Part shown: piece by piece, positions 27,414-37,455 of the stretch
Layout of the letters: each line of letters starts with the position of its first letter
Position numbering within the stretch: position 1 is the stretch's first letter
From: Xanthomonas dyei
GTDB lineage: Bacteria > Pseudomonadota > Gammaproteobacteria > Xanthomonadales > Xanthomonadaceae
Direction: 5' to 3'
Length of the DNA stretch: 64,000 nucleotides
NCBI RefSeq assembly: GCF_002939865.1
Contig: NZ_MDEE01000018.1
Location: 1-64,000, forward strand
Position numbers and translations under genes: made by a program
The notes under the pieces: model-generated
What the model was told of the DNA's origin: nothing
The model's database searches: none
Seen by the model: the letters and a program-made list of their open reading frames with translations, nothing else

Positions 27414-28931
27414 ATGCACCGCCGCCGCTTCCTGCAATCGTTACTGGCCGCCACCGGCAGCGCTGCGCTGGGCGGCTTTGCCTTGCGCAGCCTGCCTGCA
27501 CACGCCGCAGAAGCGGCCGCGTTCCAGGCGCAGTTGCAGCGCACGCCGTGGCTGTTGGGCTGGCGTAGCGTCACCAGCCCCACCCTGGGGCCGGCCACCA
27601 CAACGCTGCAGGGCGCACTGCCCGAGGGGTTGGCAGGCAGCCTGTATCGCAATGGCCCGGCCTGGACCGAGCGCGCCGGGTTCCGCTACGAACACTGGTT
27701 CGACGGCGACGGCATGGTGCACCGCTGGCGGCTGGGCGGCGGCCAGGTGCAGCACCGCGGGCGCATGGTGGCCACCCACAAGTTCACCCAGGAGCAGCAG
27801 GCCGGGCGCTTTCTGTATCGCGCGGCCGGCACCTCCGTGCCGAACATGCAGCCGGCGCGCAACAACGACGACGTCAACACCGCCAACATCTCGGTGACGA
27901 TGCTCAATGGCCGCCTATTCGCGCTATGGGAAGCCGGCTCGGCGATCGAACTGGACCCGGACGCGCTAAGCACCATCGGCCCGGTCACCTGGCGCGAAGA
28001 TCTGGCTGCGATGCCGTTTTCTGCGCACCCATTGACCGACCACGATGGCAGCGTCTGGAATGTCGGTTCGATCAGCGTGGTGGGCTCCACCGGCGTGGTG
28101 CTCTGGCACCTGGGCGCAGATGCCACGTTGCGCAACGTGCAGCTGCTGCAGACCGACGCGCCCGCCTACATGCACAGCTTTGCGATGACCGATCGCCATC
28201 TGATCCTGGTCATGGCGCCGTATCGGCGGCTGGACGGCGACGGCGCGTTTTTCGAGCAAATGCGCTTCACCCCGGATGCGCCCTGCCGGATTGCGGTGGT
28301 GCCCAAGGATGCACTGGACCAACCGCGCTGGTTCGAGGCCGACTTTGCGGTGGCCTACCACTTTGCCGATGCCTACGCGCAGCACGACCGCATCGTGGTG
28401 CGCGCCATCGTGCACACCGATCCGGAAGAAGCCAGCTCGCCGATGCGTGCGGCCATGCACGGCGACCCGAACGCCGCGCCGGCAGCGGTGCAGCTACGCA
28501 GCCTGCATCTGGATCTGGCCAGTGGCCGCGCGCACTGGCAGGTGCATCCGGTGGACAACCTGGAACTGCCGCTGTTCGACCACCGCACCCCACGCACGCA
28601 GGGCGCACGTCTGTACGCGCCGTGCATCGATGGCCCGAACCAGTCGCCGTTTCTCAATGCCGTGGCCGGCTACGACCTGGAACGCGACCGCCGCCAGGTG
28701 CATCGCTACGGCCCACACGTGCTGGCCGAAGAACATGTGTTCGTCGCCAAGCCCGGCAGCACCCGCCCGGACCAGGGCTGGCTGGTGGGAACGGTGCTCG
28801 ACACCCAGCGCGCATGCACCGGGTTGATGGTGCTGGACGCACAGCACATCGATGCCGGGCCGATTGCGCAGGCATGGCTGCCCTACGCGATTCCGCTGGG
28901 ATTTCACGGGCATTTTGTGGCGGCTGCATAG
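27414..28931 (+). CDS. Tat-exported carotenoid oxygenase (RPE65-family dioxygenase)
   Basis: It has 505 residues. The N-terminus MHRRRFLQSLLAATGSAALG is a twin-arginine signal. The seven-blade oxygenase domain has YRNGPAW, EHWFDGDGMVH, NDDVNTANIS and the Fe(II)-binding histidines in SAHPLTDHDG, MHSFAMTDRH, AYHFADAY and GFHGHF near the C-terminus. Such enzymes cut carotenoids or stilbenes at C=C bonds with O2. Export and pairing with a DUF2141 protein suggest a periplasmic substrate such as plant phenylpropene or membrane carotenoid; this is inference. Good site AAAGGAG. Confidence 0.9.
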   Translation: MHRRRFLQSLLAATGSAALGGFALRSLPAHAAEAAAFQAQLQRTPWLLGWRSVTSPTLGPATTTLQGALPEGLAGSLYRNGPAWTERAGFRYEHWFDGDGMVHRWRLGGGQVQHRGRMVATHKFTQEQQAGRFLYRAAGTSVPNMQPARNNDDVNTANISVTMLNGRLFALWEAGSAIELDPDALSTIGPVTWREDLAAMPFSAHPLTDHDGSVWNVGSISVVGSTGVVLWHLGADATLRNVQLLQTDAPAYMHSFAMTDRHLILVMAPYRRLDGDGAFFEQMRFTPDAPCRIAVVPKDALDQPRWFEADFAVAYHFADAYAQHDRIVVRAIVHTDPEEASSPMRAAMHGDPNAAPAAVQLRSLHLDLASGRAHWQVHPVDNLELPLFDHRTPRTQGARLYAPCIDGPNQSPFLNAVAGYDLERDRRQVHRYGPHVLAEEHVFVAKPGSTRPDQGWLVGTVLDTQRACTGLMVLDAQHIDAGPIAQAWLPYAIPLGFHGHFVAAA

Positions 28932-29151
28932 CGCCGCTGATGAGCTGACCGCGCTTGCGTCCTATGACCGCTGACGGCCATCTCCACCGCGCGACGCCTG
29001 GCGCGTTGCGAACGGCAAGGCCATCGCCACCCTGACGAACAGCGTGGCCGTTGCAAGACACGCGTTGCTACCAACAGGCCCGCCGCCCATCCCCGCAACA
29101 CACCGATCGCCTTACACTCAGCGGCTACCCCGCAGCTGTCGTCCGTCTTCG

Positions 29152-30312
29152 ATGATCATCTCTGCCGCTTCCGATTACCGTGCCGCCGCGCAGGCGCGCT
29201 TGCCGCCGTTCCTGTTCCATTACATCGATGGTGGCGCCTACGCCGAGCACACGCTGCGGCGCAATGTCTCGGATCTGGCCGATATCGCGCTGCGCCAGCG
29301 GGTGCTGCGCAACATGTCCGACCTGAGCCTGAGCACCGAGCTGTTCGGCGAAACCCTGGCGATGCCGGTGGCTTTGGCACCGGTCGGGCTCACCGGCATG
29401 TATGCGCGGCGCGGCGAAGTGCAGGCCGCACGTGCGGCGGCCGCGCGCGGGATCCCGTTCACCCTCTCCACGGTGTCGGTGTGCCCGATCGAAGAAGTGG
29501 CGCCGGCCATCGGCCGGCCGATGTGGTTCCAGCTGTACGTGCTCAAGGACCGCGGCTTCATGCGCAACGCGCTGGAGCGCGCCAAGGCGGCCGGCGTCAC
29601 CACATTGGTATTCACCGTGGACATGCCCACACCGGGCGCGCGCTACCGCGATGCGCACTCGGGCATGAGCGGGCCCAATGCATCGCTGCGGCGGATGCTA
29701 CAAGCGGTGACGCATCCGCGCTGGGCGTGGGACGTGGGCCTGCTCGGCAAACCACATGATCTGGGCAATATCTCGGCCTATCGCGGCAGCCCCACCGGCT
29801 TGCAGGACTACATCGGCTGGCTCGGCGCCAACTTCGACCCGTCGATCGCCTGGAAAGACCTGGAATGGATCCGCGAGTTCTGGACCGGGCCGATGGTGAT
29901 CAAGGGCATCCTGGACCCGGACGATGCGCGCGATGCGGTGCGCTTCGGCGCCGACGGCATCGTGGTGTCCAACCACGGCGGGCGCCAGCTCGATGGCGTG
30001 TTGTCCAGCGCACGCGCGTTGCCGGCCATTGCCGATGCAGTGAAGGGGCAGCTCAAGATCCTGGCCGACTCGGGCATCCGCAGTGGGCTGGATGTGGTGC
30101 GCATGCTCGCGCTCGGTGCCGATGCGGTGTTATTGGGCCGCGCATTCGTCTACGCGCTGGCGGCCGGCGGGCAGGCCGGCGTGGAAAATCTGCTGAGCTT
30201 GATCGAGAAGGAAATGCGCGTGGCGATGACGCTGACCGGCACGCATTCGATTGCCGAGATCAGTGGCGATGCGTTGAGCCGGGTGACGCGCGAGAACGCT
30301 GCGTCGCCTTGA
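29152..30312 (+). CDS. lldD: L-lactate dehydrogenase (FMN, quinone-linked)
   Basis: It has 386 residues, the alpha-hydroxyacid oxidase family. FMN contacts are [23 protein letters not shown] and FQLYVLKDR, and the catalytic block is [12 protein letters not shown] (His near 274). [25 protein letters not shown] is the phosphate site. It oxidises L-lactate to pyruvate at the inner membrane. The start is ATG at 29152 ([18 protein letters not shown]), matching LldD N-termini; the longer frame is not supported. Monocistronic as far as visible. Confidence 0.93.
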   Translation: MIISAASDYRAAAQARLPPFLFHYIDGGAYAEHTLRRNVSDLADIALRQRVLRNMSDLSLSTELFGETLAMPVALAPVGLTGMYARRGEVQAARAAAARGIPFTLSTVSVCPIEEVAPAIGRPMWFQLYVLKDRGFMRNALERAKAAGVTTLVFTVDMPTPGARYRDAHSGMSGPNASLRRMLQAVTHPRWAWDVGLLGKPHDLGNISAYRGSPTGLQDYIGWLGANFDPSIAWKDLEWIREFWTGPMVIKGILDPDDARDAVRFGADGIVVSNHGGRQLDGVLSSARALPAIADAVKGQLKILADSGIRSGLDVVRMLALGADAVLLGRAFVYALAAGGQAGVENLLSLIEKEMRVAMTLTGTHSIAEISGDALSRVTRENAASP

Positions 30313-30549
30313 ATCGGGAATGGAGAATTGGGAATCGGTAAAAGCGCTTGGCTGTATTGGTTTTGCTGCGTGCATGCCGAGCAATAAGCAATGGCGGCGT
30401 TGCCTGCCACCGCTGTTCGCCCTTCTTTCAGCGGGCCATAACACGGCTGCAGTCTTTGCTTGAGCGGGCACGATGCTTCGACATCGGGAAGTACGCGTAC
30501 TTCCTACGCCGCACTGCTTCTGCGTAGCGACTGCGCGCCATATCAATCG

Positions 30550-32667
30550 TTAGCGCTTGCCCTCGCCTGTCGGCAACCGTTGCTTCACTGCCAGCACCTC
30601 CGCCCACGGGTCACTACGCTGACGCTTGGCACGTTGCACGGCCTTGTCGATCGGAAATGCATCCGGCCCGCTGATCTTGCCGAGTTCTTCCCAGTGCAGC
30701 GGTACCGCGACGGTGGCCTTGTCGCGCGCGCGCAGCGACCACGAACACACGCTGGTGTTGCCGCGGCCGTTGCGGAGCCAGTCGACAAAGATCACCCCAT
30801 GCCGCTTGGCCTTGCTCATGGTGGCCACGTAACGCTCCGGTGCCTGCGTGGCCAGCGCCTGCGCGAATGCCTCGCAGAAATCGCGCGCCTGCTCCCAGCT
30901 GACATCGGGCACGACCGGCACGACGACATGCAGCCCCTTGCCGCCGGATAAGCGCACTGCGCTTTCCAGTCCCGCCGCGCGCAGCTTGGTGCGGATGTCG
31001 CGCGCGGCGGCCACCACGGCGGACCAGGCGACCTGTTCGCCCGGATCCAGGTCGAATACCAGGCGGTCCGGATGCTCCGGGTCGTCGACGCACGCCCCCC
31101 ACGGATGCAGCTCCAGCGTGTTCATCTGCACCAGCTCGAGCAAGCCGGCCGCATCCTCGATATACAAATAATCCTCAGTGCCGCTTTTCTGCTTGAGCGC
31201 AATCGCCTCGATATGCGCGCCCAGTTGCCGGCCCTGGTGCTTCTGGAAGAAACAGTCGCCGCCCACGCCATCGGGGCAGCGCAGCAAGGACAGTGGCCGG
31301 CGCGCAACCTCCGGCAACACCAGCGGCGCCACGGCGCGGTAGTAGGCCGCCACCTCGCCCTTGCTGATGCCCAGCGCAGGAAACACCACGCGCTCGGGAT
31401 GGGTGATGGTGACACCGTCGGTGGACAGCGCCGCCGCTGTCTTCTTCGACGTGGCCGATGCAGTGGTGGTGACGCTCGATGCCACGGATGTCCTGCTCTT
31501 GGACGCTGTCTCGTCAGCGCGTGTGCGTGTGCTCGCAACGCTGCTCGTGGTCGTGGAGACTTTTTTGCTCGCGGTCTCCCGCGTCGCCACGCTCGATGTC
31601 GCTGCTGAAGCGCGTGTCTTGGTCGCGCGCTTGGTGGGTGCAGCGCGGTCGCCACCCAGATCGATCATCGGTTTGTCCTGCCGTAGCCGCTTGAACGCAG
31701 CCTGCCGCAACAACCCTTGCTTGGCCCAGCCACGGAATGCCACTTCGGCGATCAGCGCCGGCCGCACCCAGTGCACGTCGCGCGGACGGCCCGGCAGATG
31801 CGATGGCAGTTCCAACGTGGCGGTGTCGCTGTGCAACGCACGCAGTTGCGTGGTGATCTTGTCCAGCAATGCGTCATCGAAACCGGCGCCCACGCGGCCC
31901 ACGTAACGCAGCGCCTTGCCGTCCGGTTGTGCAAGCAGCAACGCACCGAAGCCACTGCGTGCGCCCTTGGGATCTGTGTATCCCACCACCACAAACTCGT
32001 CGCTGTCTTCGTGCTTGGTCTTGACCCAATCCGCACCGCGGCCGCCGCGATACGCCGCATCGCTACGCTTGCTGACGATGCCTTCCCAGCCCTTGTCGGC
32101 ACTGGCCGCGAACACCTCCGGCCCGCGCCCGATCACATGGTCGCTGTAAGCCAACGTGCCCGGTGTGTTGCCTAGCAATGCGCGTAGCAGCTGTTTGCGC
32201 TGCAGCAGCGGCGTATCGCGTAGATCGACGCCGGCCACACCGAGCAGATCGAACACGAGATAGCGCAGGGGTTGCCGCGCGCTGCCATCCAGCGCCCGTT
32301 GCAATGCGGAGAAATCGCTACGCCCCTGCGCATCCAGTACCACCAGCTCGCCATCCAGCCGCGCGTCGCGCACCGGCAACGCCTGCAGCGCGCTCACTAC
32401 CTGCGGGAAGCGGTCGGTCCATGCCTGGTCGTTACGCGAGCGCAGTTGCACACGGCCATCGACCAGGTCGGCCAGCAGGCGATATCCATCCCATTTGATT
32501 TCGTGCAGCCATCCATCGCCGTCTGGGGCCTGCTCGCGCAACAGCGTGAGCTGCGCACGCAAGTCTGTCGGACACCGCGCAGCGCGTGCGCCATCCAACT
32601 CCAGTGCACGCGTGCGCCAAGTGGACTGCGTTGGGCTGCGCTTGGTGGCGTTATCGTGCCGGCCCAT
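30550..32667 (-). CDS. ligD: ATP-dependent DNA ligase LigD (ligase plus polymerase, no nuclease domain)
   Basis: It has 705 residues. The N-terminal ligase domain has the adenylation motif KWDGYR (Lys58), LDGELVVLD and WEGIVSKR, then an OB fold to about 330. A Lys/Ser/Thr/Ala-rich linker (about 335-420) leads to the primase-polymerase domain (HPERVVFP, LVFDLDPG with catalytic Asp pair near 535-540, LSGGKGLHVVVP, DWLRNGRGNT). The 3'-phosphoesterase domain of Pseudomonas-type LigD is absent. It seals and fills double-strand breaks with Ku, encoded 3 bp upstream. The linker may bind DNA. Confidence 0.93.
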   Translation of the reverse strand: MGRHDNATKRSPTQSTWRTRALELDGARAARCPTDLRAQLTLLREQAPDGDGWLHEIKWDGYRLLADLVDGRVQLRSRNDQAWTDRFPQVVSALQALPVRDARLDGELVVLDAQGRSDFSALQRALDGSARQPLRYLVFDLLGVAGVDLRDTPLLQRKQLLRALLGNTPGTLAYSDHVIGRGPEVFAASADKGWEGIVSKRSDAAYRGGRGADWVKTKHEDSDEFVVVGYTDPKGARSGFGALLLAQPDGKALRYVGRVGAGFDDALLDKITTQLRALHSDTATLELPSHLPGRPRDVHWVRPALIAEVAFRGWAKQGLLRQAAFKRLRQDKPMIDLGGDRAAPTKRATKTRASAATSSVATRETASKKVSTTTSSVASTRTRADETASKSRTSVASSVTTTASATSKKTAAALSTDGVTITHPERVVFPALGISKGEVAAYYRAVAPLVLPEVARRPLSLLRCPDGVGGDCFFQKHQGRQLGAHIEAIALKQKSGTEDYLYIEDAAGLLELVQMNTLELHPWGACVDDPEHPDRLVFDLDPGEQVAWSAVVAAARDIRTKLRAAGLESAVRLSGGKGLHVVVPVVPDVSWEQARDFCEAFAQALATQAPERYVATMSKAKRHGVIFVDWLRNGRGNTSVCSWSLRARDKATVAVPLHWEELGKISGPDAFPIDKAVQRAKRQRSDPWAEVLAVKQRLPTGEGKR

Positions 32668-32670
32668 CGG

Positions 32671-33627
32671 CTAGCCGGCCTTGCGGCGCGGTGCGGCTTT
32701 TGCAGCGGTTTTCTTGGTCGCCTTGCTCGCCGTCTTCTGGGTGGCTTTCTTGGCGACCTTCTTGGTTGCAGCCTTTTTGGCCGGTACTGCATTCGAGCCA
32801 GCGTTGCTGGTCTTCTTGGCCGGTGTGCGCGTATTGGCCTGCAGGCTTTTCTGCAGCAAGGACATGAAATCCACCACATTGGTGGTGGCGTCTTCATGCT
32901 GGGTGGGCTCCACATCCACCTGCGTGGTGCCGCCCTTGTCCTGGATGCGCTTGCGCAGGATCTTCTCGAGCTTGCCGCGGAATTCGTCGTGATAGTCCTC
33001 CGGCTGCCAGGTGCCGGACATCGACTCGATCAGCTGCCTGGCCATCTCCTGTTCCTTGGGCGTGATGCGGTACTCGCCCACCGCACCGGCCGGCAATTTG
33101 AAGTCCTGCGGGTCTACCACTTCCTGTTGATAGCGCAGCAGCAACAGGATCAACGCATCACCCTGCGGCATCACCGCGGCCAGGTATTCGCGGGTGCGGA
33201 TCACCACTTTGGCAATACCTACCTTGCCGGTGTCGCGCAGCGTTTCGCGCAACAACACATAGCCTTTTTCGGCCTTCTTGCCTGGCACCAGGATGTAGGG
33301 CTTCTCGAAATAGCGCGGGTCGATGTCGGCCGCATCGACAAAGGTTTCCACCTCCACCGTCTCGTGGCTTTCCGGCGACGCCGAACGGATGTCCTGCTCT
33401 TCGACGATGACGTAGCTGCCCTTGTCGTACTCGAACGCCTTGACGATCTCCTTCCACGGCACTTCATCGCCGGTATCGGCGTTGACGCGCTCGAAGCGGA
33501 TCGGCTTCTTGTCGCGCGAGTCGAGCATGCGGAAGTGCAGGTCCACCTTGCGCTCGCCGGACATCAACGCCACCGGCACGTTGAGCAGGCCGAACGAGAG
33601 GGTTCCGGTCCAGATCGGTCGTGCCAT
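32671..33627 (-). CDS. ku: Ku, NHEJ DNA end-binding protein
   Basis: It has 318 residues starting MARPIWTGTLSFGLLNVPV, the bacterial Ku beta-barrel core (to about 255) with KVDLHFRMLD, FEYDKGSYVIVEEQD and KKAEKGYVLLRETL. The C-terminal tail of about 45 residues is Lys/Ala/Thr-rich, like those known to aid DNA threading. Its ATG overlaps the stop of the unknown gene upstream (TGATG), and it is 3 bp from ligD, so three genes form one operon. Confidence 0.95.
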   Translation of the reverse strand: MARPIWTGTLSFGLLNVPVALMSGERKVDLHFRMLDSRDKKPIRFERVNADTGDEVPWKEIVKAFEYDKGSYVIVEEQDIRSASPESHETVEVETFVDAADIDPRYFEKPYILVPGKKAEKGYVLLRETLRDTGKVGIAKVVIRTREYLAAVMPQGDALILLLLRYQQEVVDPQDFKLPAGAVGEYRITPKEQEMARQLIESMSGTWQPEDYHDEFRGKLEKILRKRIQDKGGTTQVDVEPTQHEDATTNVVDFMSLLQKSLQANTRTPAKKTSNAGSNAVPAKKAATKKVAKKATQKTASKATKKTAAKAAPRRKAG

Positions 33628-34025
33628 CAGTGCGCCGCTCCGTGGATGGCTGCCTCGGGAATATGGTCCAGCGCCAGCCACGCGTCTTCGACGATGGTGC
33701 GCGCATGCGGCCAGTCCAGGCGCGAGTTGCCGCGCATGCTGTCCCACTGCGCCGCCAGCGCCTGCTCGCAGTACGCATCGTTGCCGCGCGGCCAGTCTGC
33801 AGCGTGGGTGAGGCGGGCGAACGCATAGGCCGGCGACAGATCGCGCCAGGTCGGCCCGCCCCGCCGGCGGCGGCGCTGGTAATCGGCCAGGCTGTAGCAC
33901 TGGAAGTCCTGCGCCACACCGACGGCATCAAGCGGCGGTCGCTTGCGATGGGTCCGCTTGGGCGCTGCAGGCTCCACCTGTGCACTGAACAGGCGACGGT
34001 CGGGACGGCGGTCCTGGGGGCGCAT
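33627..34025 (-). CDS. Unknown basic protein coupled to ku
   Basis: 132 residues, soluble, Arg-rich in the first 55 (RPQDRRPDRR, RRRRRGGPTW), then a helical Trp-containing part (WPRGNDAYCEQALAAQWDSM, DWPHARTIVEDAWLALD). The ATG at 34025 has GGAG 10 nt upstream; a GTG at 34058 is an alternative. Its stop overlaps the ku start, implying cotranslation and a possible role in end joining. No family recognised. The acidic C-terminal part and basic N-terminus suggest nucleic-acid contact, which is inference. Confidence 0.7.
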   Translation of the reverse strand: MRPQDRRPDRRLFSAQVEPAAPKRTHRKRPPLDAVGVAQDFQCYSLADYQRRRRRGGPTWRDLSPAYAFARLTHAADWPRGNDAYCEQALAAQWDSMRGNSRLDWPHARTIVEDAWLALDHIPEAAIHGAAH

Positions 34026-34177
34026 GGTCTGCTCCACGGTGCAGCATTGATGGCCCACATCAGTAGCGCCGCTGCCGTGATCCAGACGTGAGAAATCCGC
34101 TTATATCGTGCGATTTGCGTGCCCTTCACCGCGCACGCGCTGAACTGGCAGCCCATCCAGACACCAGGAGCGGCGCC

Positions 34178-34351
34178 ATGTCCCGCGACCCCTTACGCGA
34201 CCAACCCACCCAACCGGGCGAACAGCACGGCAAGCGCGATGCCGAGCAGTATGAGGATCGCGGTGCAGGCGATGCACCAGGCCGCTTGATCCCGGCCGAT
34301 GACGATACCCCTGCCAAGACCCCGGGCAGCACACCGGCACCCGAGCGCTGA
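34178..34351 (+). CDS. Small hydrophilic protein
   Basis: 57 residues (MSRDPLRDQPTQPGEQ...), very rich in Asp, Pro, Gly and Arg, with no hydrophobic core, probably disordered. AGGAGCGG precedes the ATG. It resembles the short stress-related proteins of xanthomonads in composition but no family is assigned. Confidence 0.5.
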   Translation: MSRDPLRDQPTQPGEQHGKRDAEQYEDRGAGDAPGRLIPADDDTPAKTPGSTPAPER

Positions 34352-34384
34352 CACCGGCGCGGTCGCGGGGCGAGTCTGGCGACG

Positions 34385-34777
34385 CTAGGCCCGCCCCGCC
34401 GCCTGCAGACGGCAGAATTCGTCATCGCTGAAGAGCCGCGAGCGCACCAGAAAGCGCACGCCTTCGCCATTTTCCAGCGAGAACATGCCGCCACGGCCCG
34501 GCACCACATCGATGATCAGCTGGGTGTGCTTCCAGTACTCGAATTGCGGCGCGCTGATGTAGAACGATGCGCCGCCGATCTCGCCCAGCAGCACGTCGCG
34601 ATCGCCAACGATGAAGTCGCCTACCGCAAAGCACATCGGCGACGAGCCATCGCAACACCCACCGGATTGATGGAACAGCAGATCGCCGTGCCGCGCACGC
34701 AGCGTATCGATCAACTGTAATGCTGGCAGCGTGGCCATGACTTGCAATGGCAAGTCGGTTTCGGCAGCAGCTTGCAT
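34385..34777 (-). CDS. DUF779 protein (aldehyde dehydrogenase partner)
   Basis: 130 residues with the family hallmark HQSGGCCDGSSPMC (about 42-55; Cys cluster) and SAPQFEYWKHTQLIIDVVPGRGGMFS. GGGAGAG precedes the ATG at 34777. DUF779 genes are regularly found just downstream of ExaC/AldB-type acetaldehyde dehydrogenases, as here (193 bp). The Cys cluster suggests metal binding; the function is unproven. Confidence 0.88.
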   Translation of the reverse strand: MQAAAETDLPLQVMATLPALQLIDTLRARHGDLLFHQSGGCCDGSSPMCFAVGDFIVGDRDVLLGEIGGASFYISAPQFEYWKHTQLIIDVVPGRGGMFSLENGEGVRFLVRSRLFSDDEFCRLQAAGRA

Positions 34778-34970
34778 CGTTTCTCTCCCATAATGACCTC
34801 GGGCCGCCATCCCGGGCGCAATGCGCCCCTCGATGAAACAGGGGCGCATGCACGCATGACACGGTTGGCGGCGTCCAACAATTCGGCAGCCTTCGTGCCG
34901 TGTTGCACGCGCCGTGTGTCGCGTACAGCTGACGCACAGGCAAGTCGCGCTGCCTGTGCGCCCGGATGGC

Positions 34971-36500
34971 TCAGAAGAACCCCAGTGCCTTCGGCGAATA
35001 GCTCACCAGCAGGTTCTTGGTCTGCTGGTAATGGTCGAGCATCATCTTGTGGTTTTCGCGGCCGATACCCGACTGCTTGTAGCCACCGAACGCGGCATGC
35101 GCGGGATAGGCGTGATAGCAGTTGGTCCACACCCGCCCGGCCTGGATCGCGCGGCCCATGCGGTACAACCGCGACGCATCGCGGCTCCACACACCAGCGC
35201 CCAGGCCGTAGAGCGTGTCGTTGGCAATCGCCAGCGCCTCGGCTTCGTCCTTGAAGGTGGTGACCGACACCACTGGGCCGAAGATTTCTTCCTGGAACAC
35301 GCGCATCTTGTTGTGGCCCTTGAACACCGTGGGCTTGACGTAGAAGCCTTCGGCCAAGTCGCCATCGAGCATATTGCGCTCGCCACCGATCAACACTTGC
35401 GCGCCTTCCTGCCTGCCGATGTCGATGTACGACAGGATCTTTTCCAGCTGCTCGCTCGATGCCTGCGCCCCGACCATGGTGTTGGGATCGAGCGGATTTC
35501 CCTGCTTGATCGCGGCCACGCGCTTGAGCGCTTTTTCCATGAACGTGTCGTAGATTGATTCCTGGATCAGCGCGCGCGACGGGCAAGTGCACACCTCGCC
35601 CTGGTTGAAGGCAAACAGCACAAAACCTTCTACCGCCTTGTCGAGAAAATCATCGTCTTCGGCCATCACATCGGCAAAGAAGATGTTGGGCGATTTACCG
35701 CCCAGCTCCAGCGTCACCGGAATCAGATTCTGGCTGGCGTACTGCATGATCAGCCGGCCGGTGGTGGTTTCGCCGGTGAAGGCGATCTTGGCGATGCGCG
35801 GGTTGCTGGCCAGCGGCTTGCCGGCCTCCAGCCCAAACCCGTTGACCACGTTGAGCACGCCGGGCGGCAGCAGATCGCCGATGACCTCCATCAACACCAG
35901 GATCGACGCTGGCGTCTGTTCGGCCGGCTTCATCACCACGCAGTTACCGGCGGCCAGTGCAGGTGCCAGTTTCCAGCACGCCATCAGCAACGGGAAATTC
36001 CACGGAATGATCTGCCCCACCACGCCGAGCGGCTCGTGGAAATGGTAGGCGATGGTGTCGCTGTCGATCTCGGAAATGCCGCCTTCCTGCGCACGAATCG
36101 CACCGGCAAAATAACGGAAGTGATCCACGCACAGCGGTACGTCGGCATTGAGCGTTTCGCGCACCGGTTTGCCGTTGTCCCAGGTTTCGGCATAGGCCAG
36201 CAATTCCAGATTCTGATCGATGCGGTCGGCGATCTTGAGCAGCACATTGGAGCGATCGGTGGTGGAGGTCTTGCCCCAGGCCTCTTTTGCCGCATGCGCA
36301 GCATCCAGCGCCGCTTCGATATCCGGCGCGGTGGAGCGCGCAATCGAGGTAAACACCTTGCCGCTGATCGGCGTGGTGTTGTCGAAATATTGGCCGCCGT
36401 GCGGCGCAACCCACGCGCCGCCGATGTAGTTGTCGTAACGCGATTTGAAGATGGACTGCGGGTCGGTATTGAGCGGTTTGGTTGCAGATTGCGCGTTCAT
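34971..36500 (-). CDS. NAD-dependent (acet)aldehyde dehydrogenase, ExaC/AldB type
   Basis: It has 509 residues, the length of ExaC/AldB enzymes. [33 protein letters not shown] (catalytic Glu) and [12 protein letters not shown] (catalytic Cys, near 305) are intact. The C-terminus [21 protein letters not shown] is typical of the group. It oxidises acetaldehyde and related aldehydes to acids. The ATG at 36500 opens [10 protein letters not shown] with AGGAGCC before it. It is followed by its usual DUF779 partner. Confidence 0.9.
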   Translation of the reverse strand: MNAQSATKPLNTDPQSIFKSRYDNYIGGAWVAPHGGQYFDNTTPISGKVFTSIARSTAPDIEAALDAAHAAKEAWGKTSTTDRSNVLLKIADRIDQNLELLAYAETWDNGKPVRETLNADVPLCVDHFRYFAGAIRAQEGGISEIDSDTIAYHFHEPLGVVGQIIPWNFPLLMACWKLAPALAAGNCVVMKPAEQTPASILVLMEVIGDLLPPGVLNVVNGFGLEAGKPLASNPRIAKIAFTGETTTGRLIMQYASQNLIPVTLELGGKSPNIFFADVMAEDDDFLDKAVEGFVLFAFNQGEVCTCPSRALIQESIYDTFMEKALKRVAAIKQGNPLDPNTMVGAQASSEQLEKILSYIDIGRQEGAQVLIGGERNMLDGDLAEGFYVKPTVFKGHNKMRVFQEEIFGPVVSVTTFKDEAEALAIANDTLYGLGAGVWSRDASRLYRMGRAIQAGRVWTNCYHAYPAHAAFGGYKQSGIGRENHKMMLDHYQQTKNLLVSYSPKALGFF

Positions 36501-36875
36501 CGTGGGCTCCTGCTGAGAGATCGATGCCACGTGTATACCTGCCGCGGTGCTAGCGCAATGTGGGCGTAGAAACTGTTGCGCTGCGTCATCCGAAAAACGG
36601 TCAGCGAGAAACGCATTACCTTTGAAATGCGCTGCAGCGCGTCATCGCACGAGTGATGGGACATCACCTCATGCCGTGTTGCAGTGGACGGCAAGCGGTC
36701 GCGGTTGGACGATACCGGCGCGCGGCAGGACGCCCTCACCGGCCGGCATCGGCGTGACTGACATCGCCGCCAGATCGCGAGATCGCTGCCCGGTTTGGTC
36801 TGCACGCTACCTGTGGTGCGGTACGGCCATGCTCCTGGTGCCTGACCCGATGATTGTTAAGCCACTGCCGGGGAA
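36501..36875. promoter_or_regulatory. Upstream region of the aldehyde dehydrogenase gene
   Basis: 375 bp without a credible gene. It must hold the dehydrogenase promoter; I find no convincing sigma-54 or sigma-70 elements. The 3' end of the next leftward gene borders it at 36876. Confidence 0.35.
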
Positions 36876-37367
36876 TCAGGGGGTCTTTGCAGCTGATGTG
36901 AGCGGCATCGCCGCATCCGGCGGTGCAGCACAGTCGGCAACGGTTTTCATCTGATAGGTGCGCAGCTGCCATGCGGCAGCCGGCGTCTGCTGCCACACAT
37001 AGACCCAGCGATGCCGCTGACCGGCGTTGCATGCATCGATAGTGACTTCATCGCGCGGGCGGCCTTGCGACGGCAAAGGCACTGCCGCGGTGCCTGCATC
37101 GATGCGTGTGCCCACGGGCCTGTCGAAAAGGACGGTGCTGACGCGAACAGTGCCCAAATCGGCAGCGGCTGGCGGCGGCATCTGCCTGGTTTGATCACTC
37201 GGCCTGGGTTGCTGCAGCAGCCAGGCATGGATCTGTGCGATGGCCGGGGCACCGGCGGGGTAGTCGTGCACGATGCGCATGTCCATATGGTCTGCCCTGG
37301 CCACATTGCAGGCCAGCACACACGCCACCGTCGCCGAAAACACCAAGGCTTGCTTCCAGGCCGTCAT
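36876..37367 (-). CDS. Secreted protein of unknown function
   Basis: 163 residues with a Sec signal (about 1-24, ending NVARA). The mature part has two distant Cys (DACNAGQ, VADCAAP) that may form a disulfide, and a Trp-rich stretch RHRWVYVWQQTPAAAWQLRTY near 120-140. No family recognised. It stands alone. Confidence 0.65.
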   Translation of the reverse strand: MTAWKQALVFSATVACVLACNVARADHMDMRIVHDYPAGAPAIAQIHAWLLQQPRPSDQTRQMPPPAAADLGTVRVSTVLFDRPVGTRIDAGTAAVPLPSQGRPRDEVTIDACNAGQRHRWVYVWQQTPAAAWQLRTYQMKTVADCAAPPDAAMPLTSAAKTP

Positions 37368-37455
37368 CGTTGCGCTCCATGCAGTGGTTGAGTAAACAAC
37401 GCTATCACGCGTGTGGGGAGTGACGACAGCCTTCTTCGCTTAGCGCGACGCTGCG

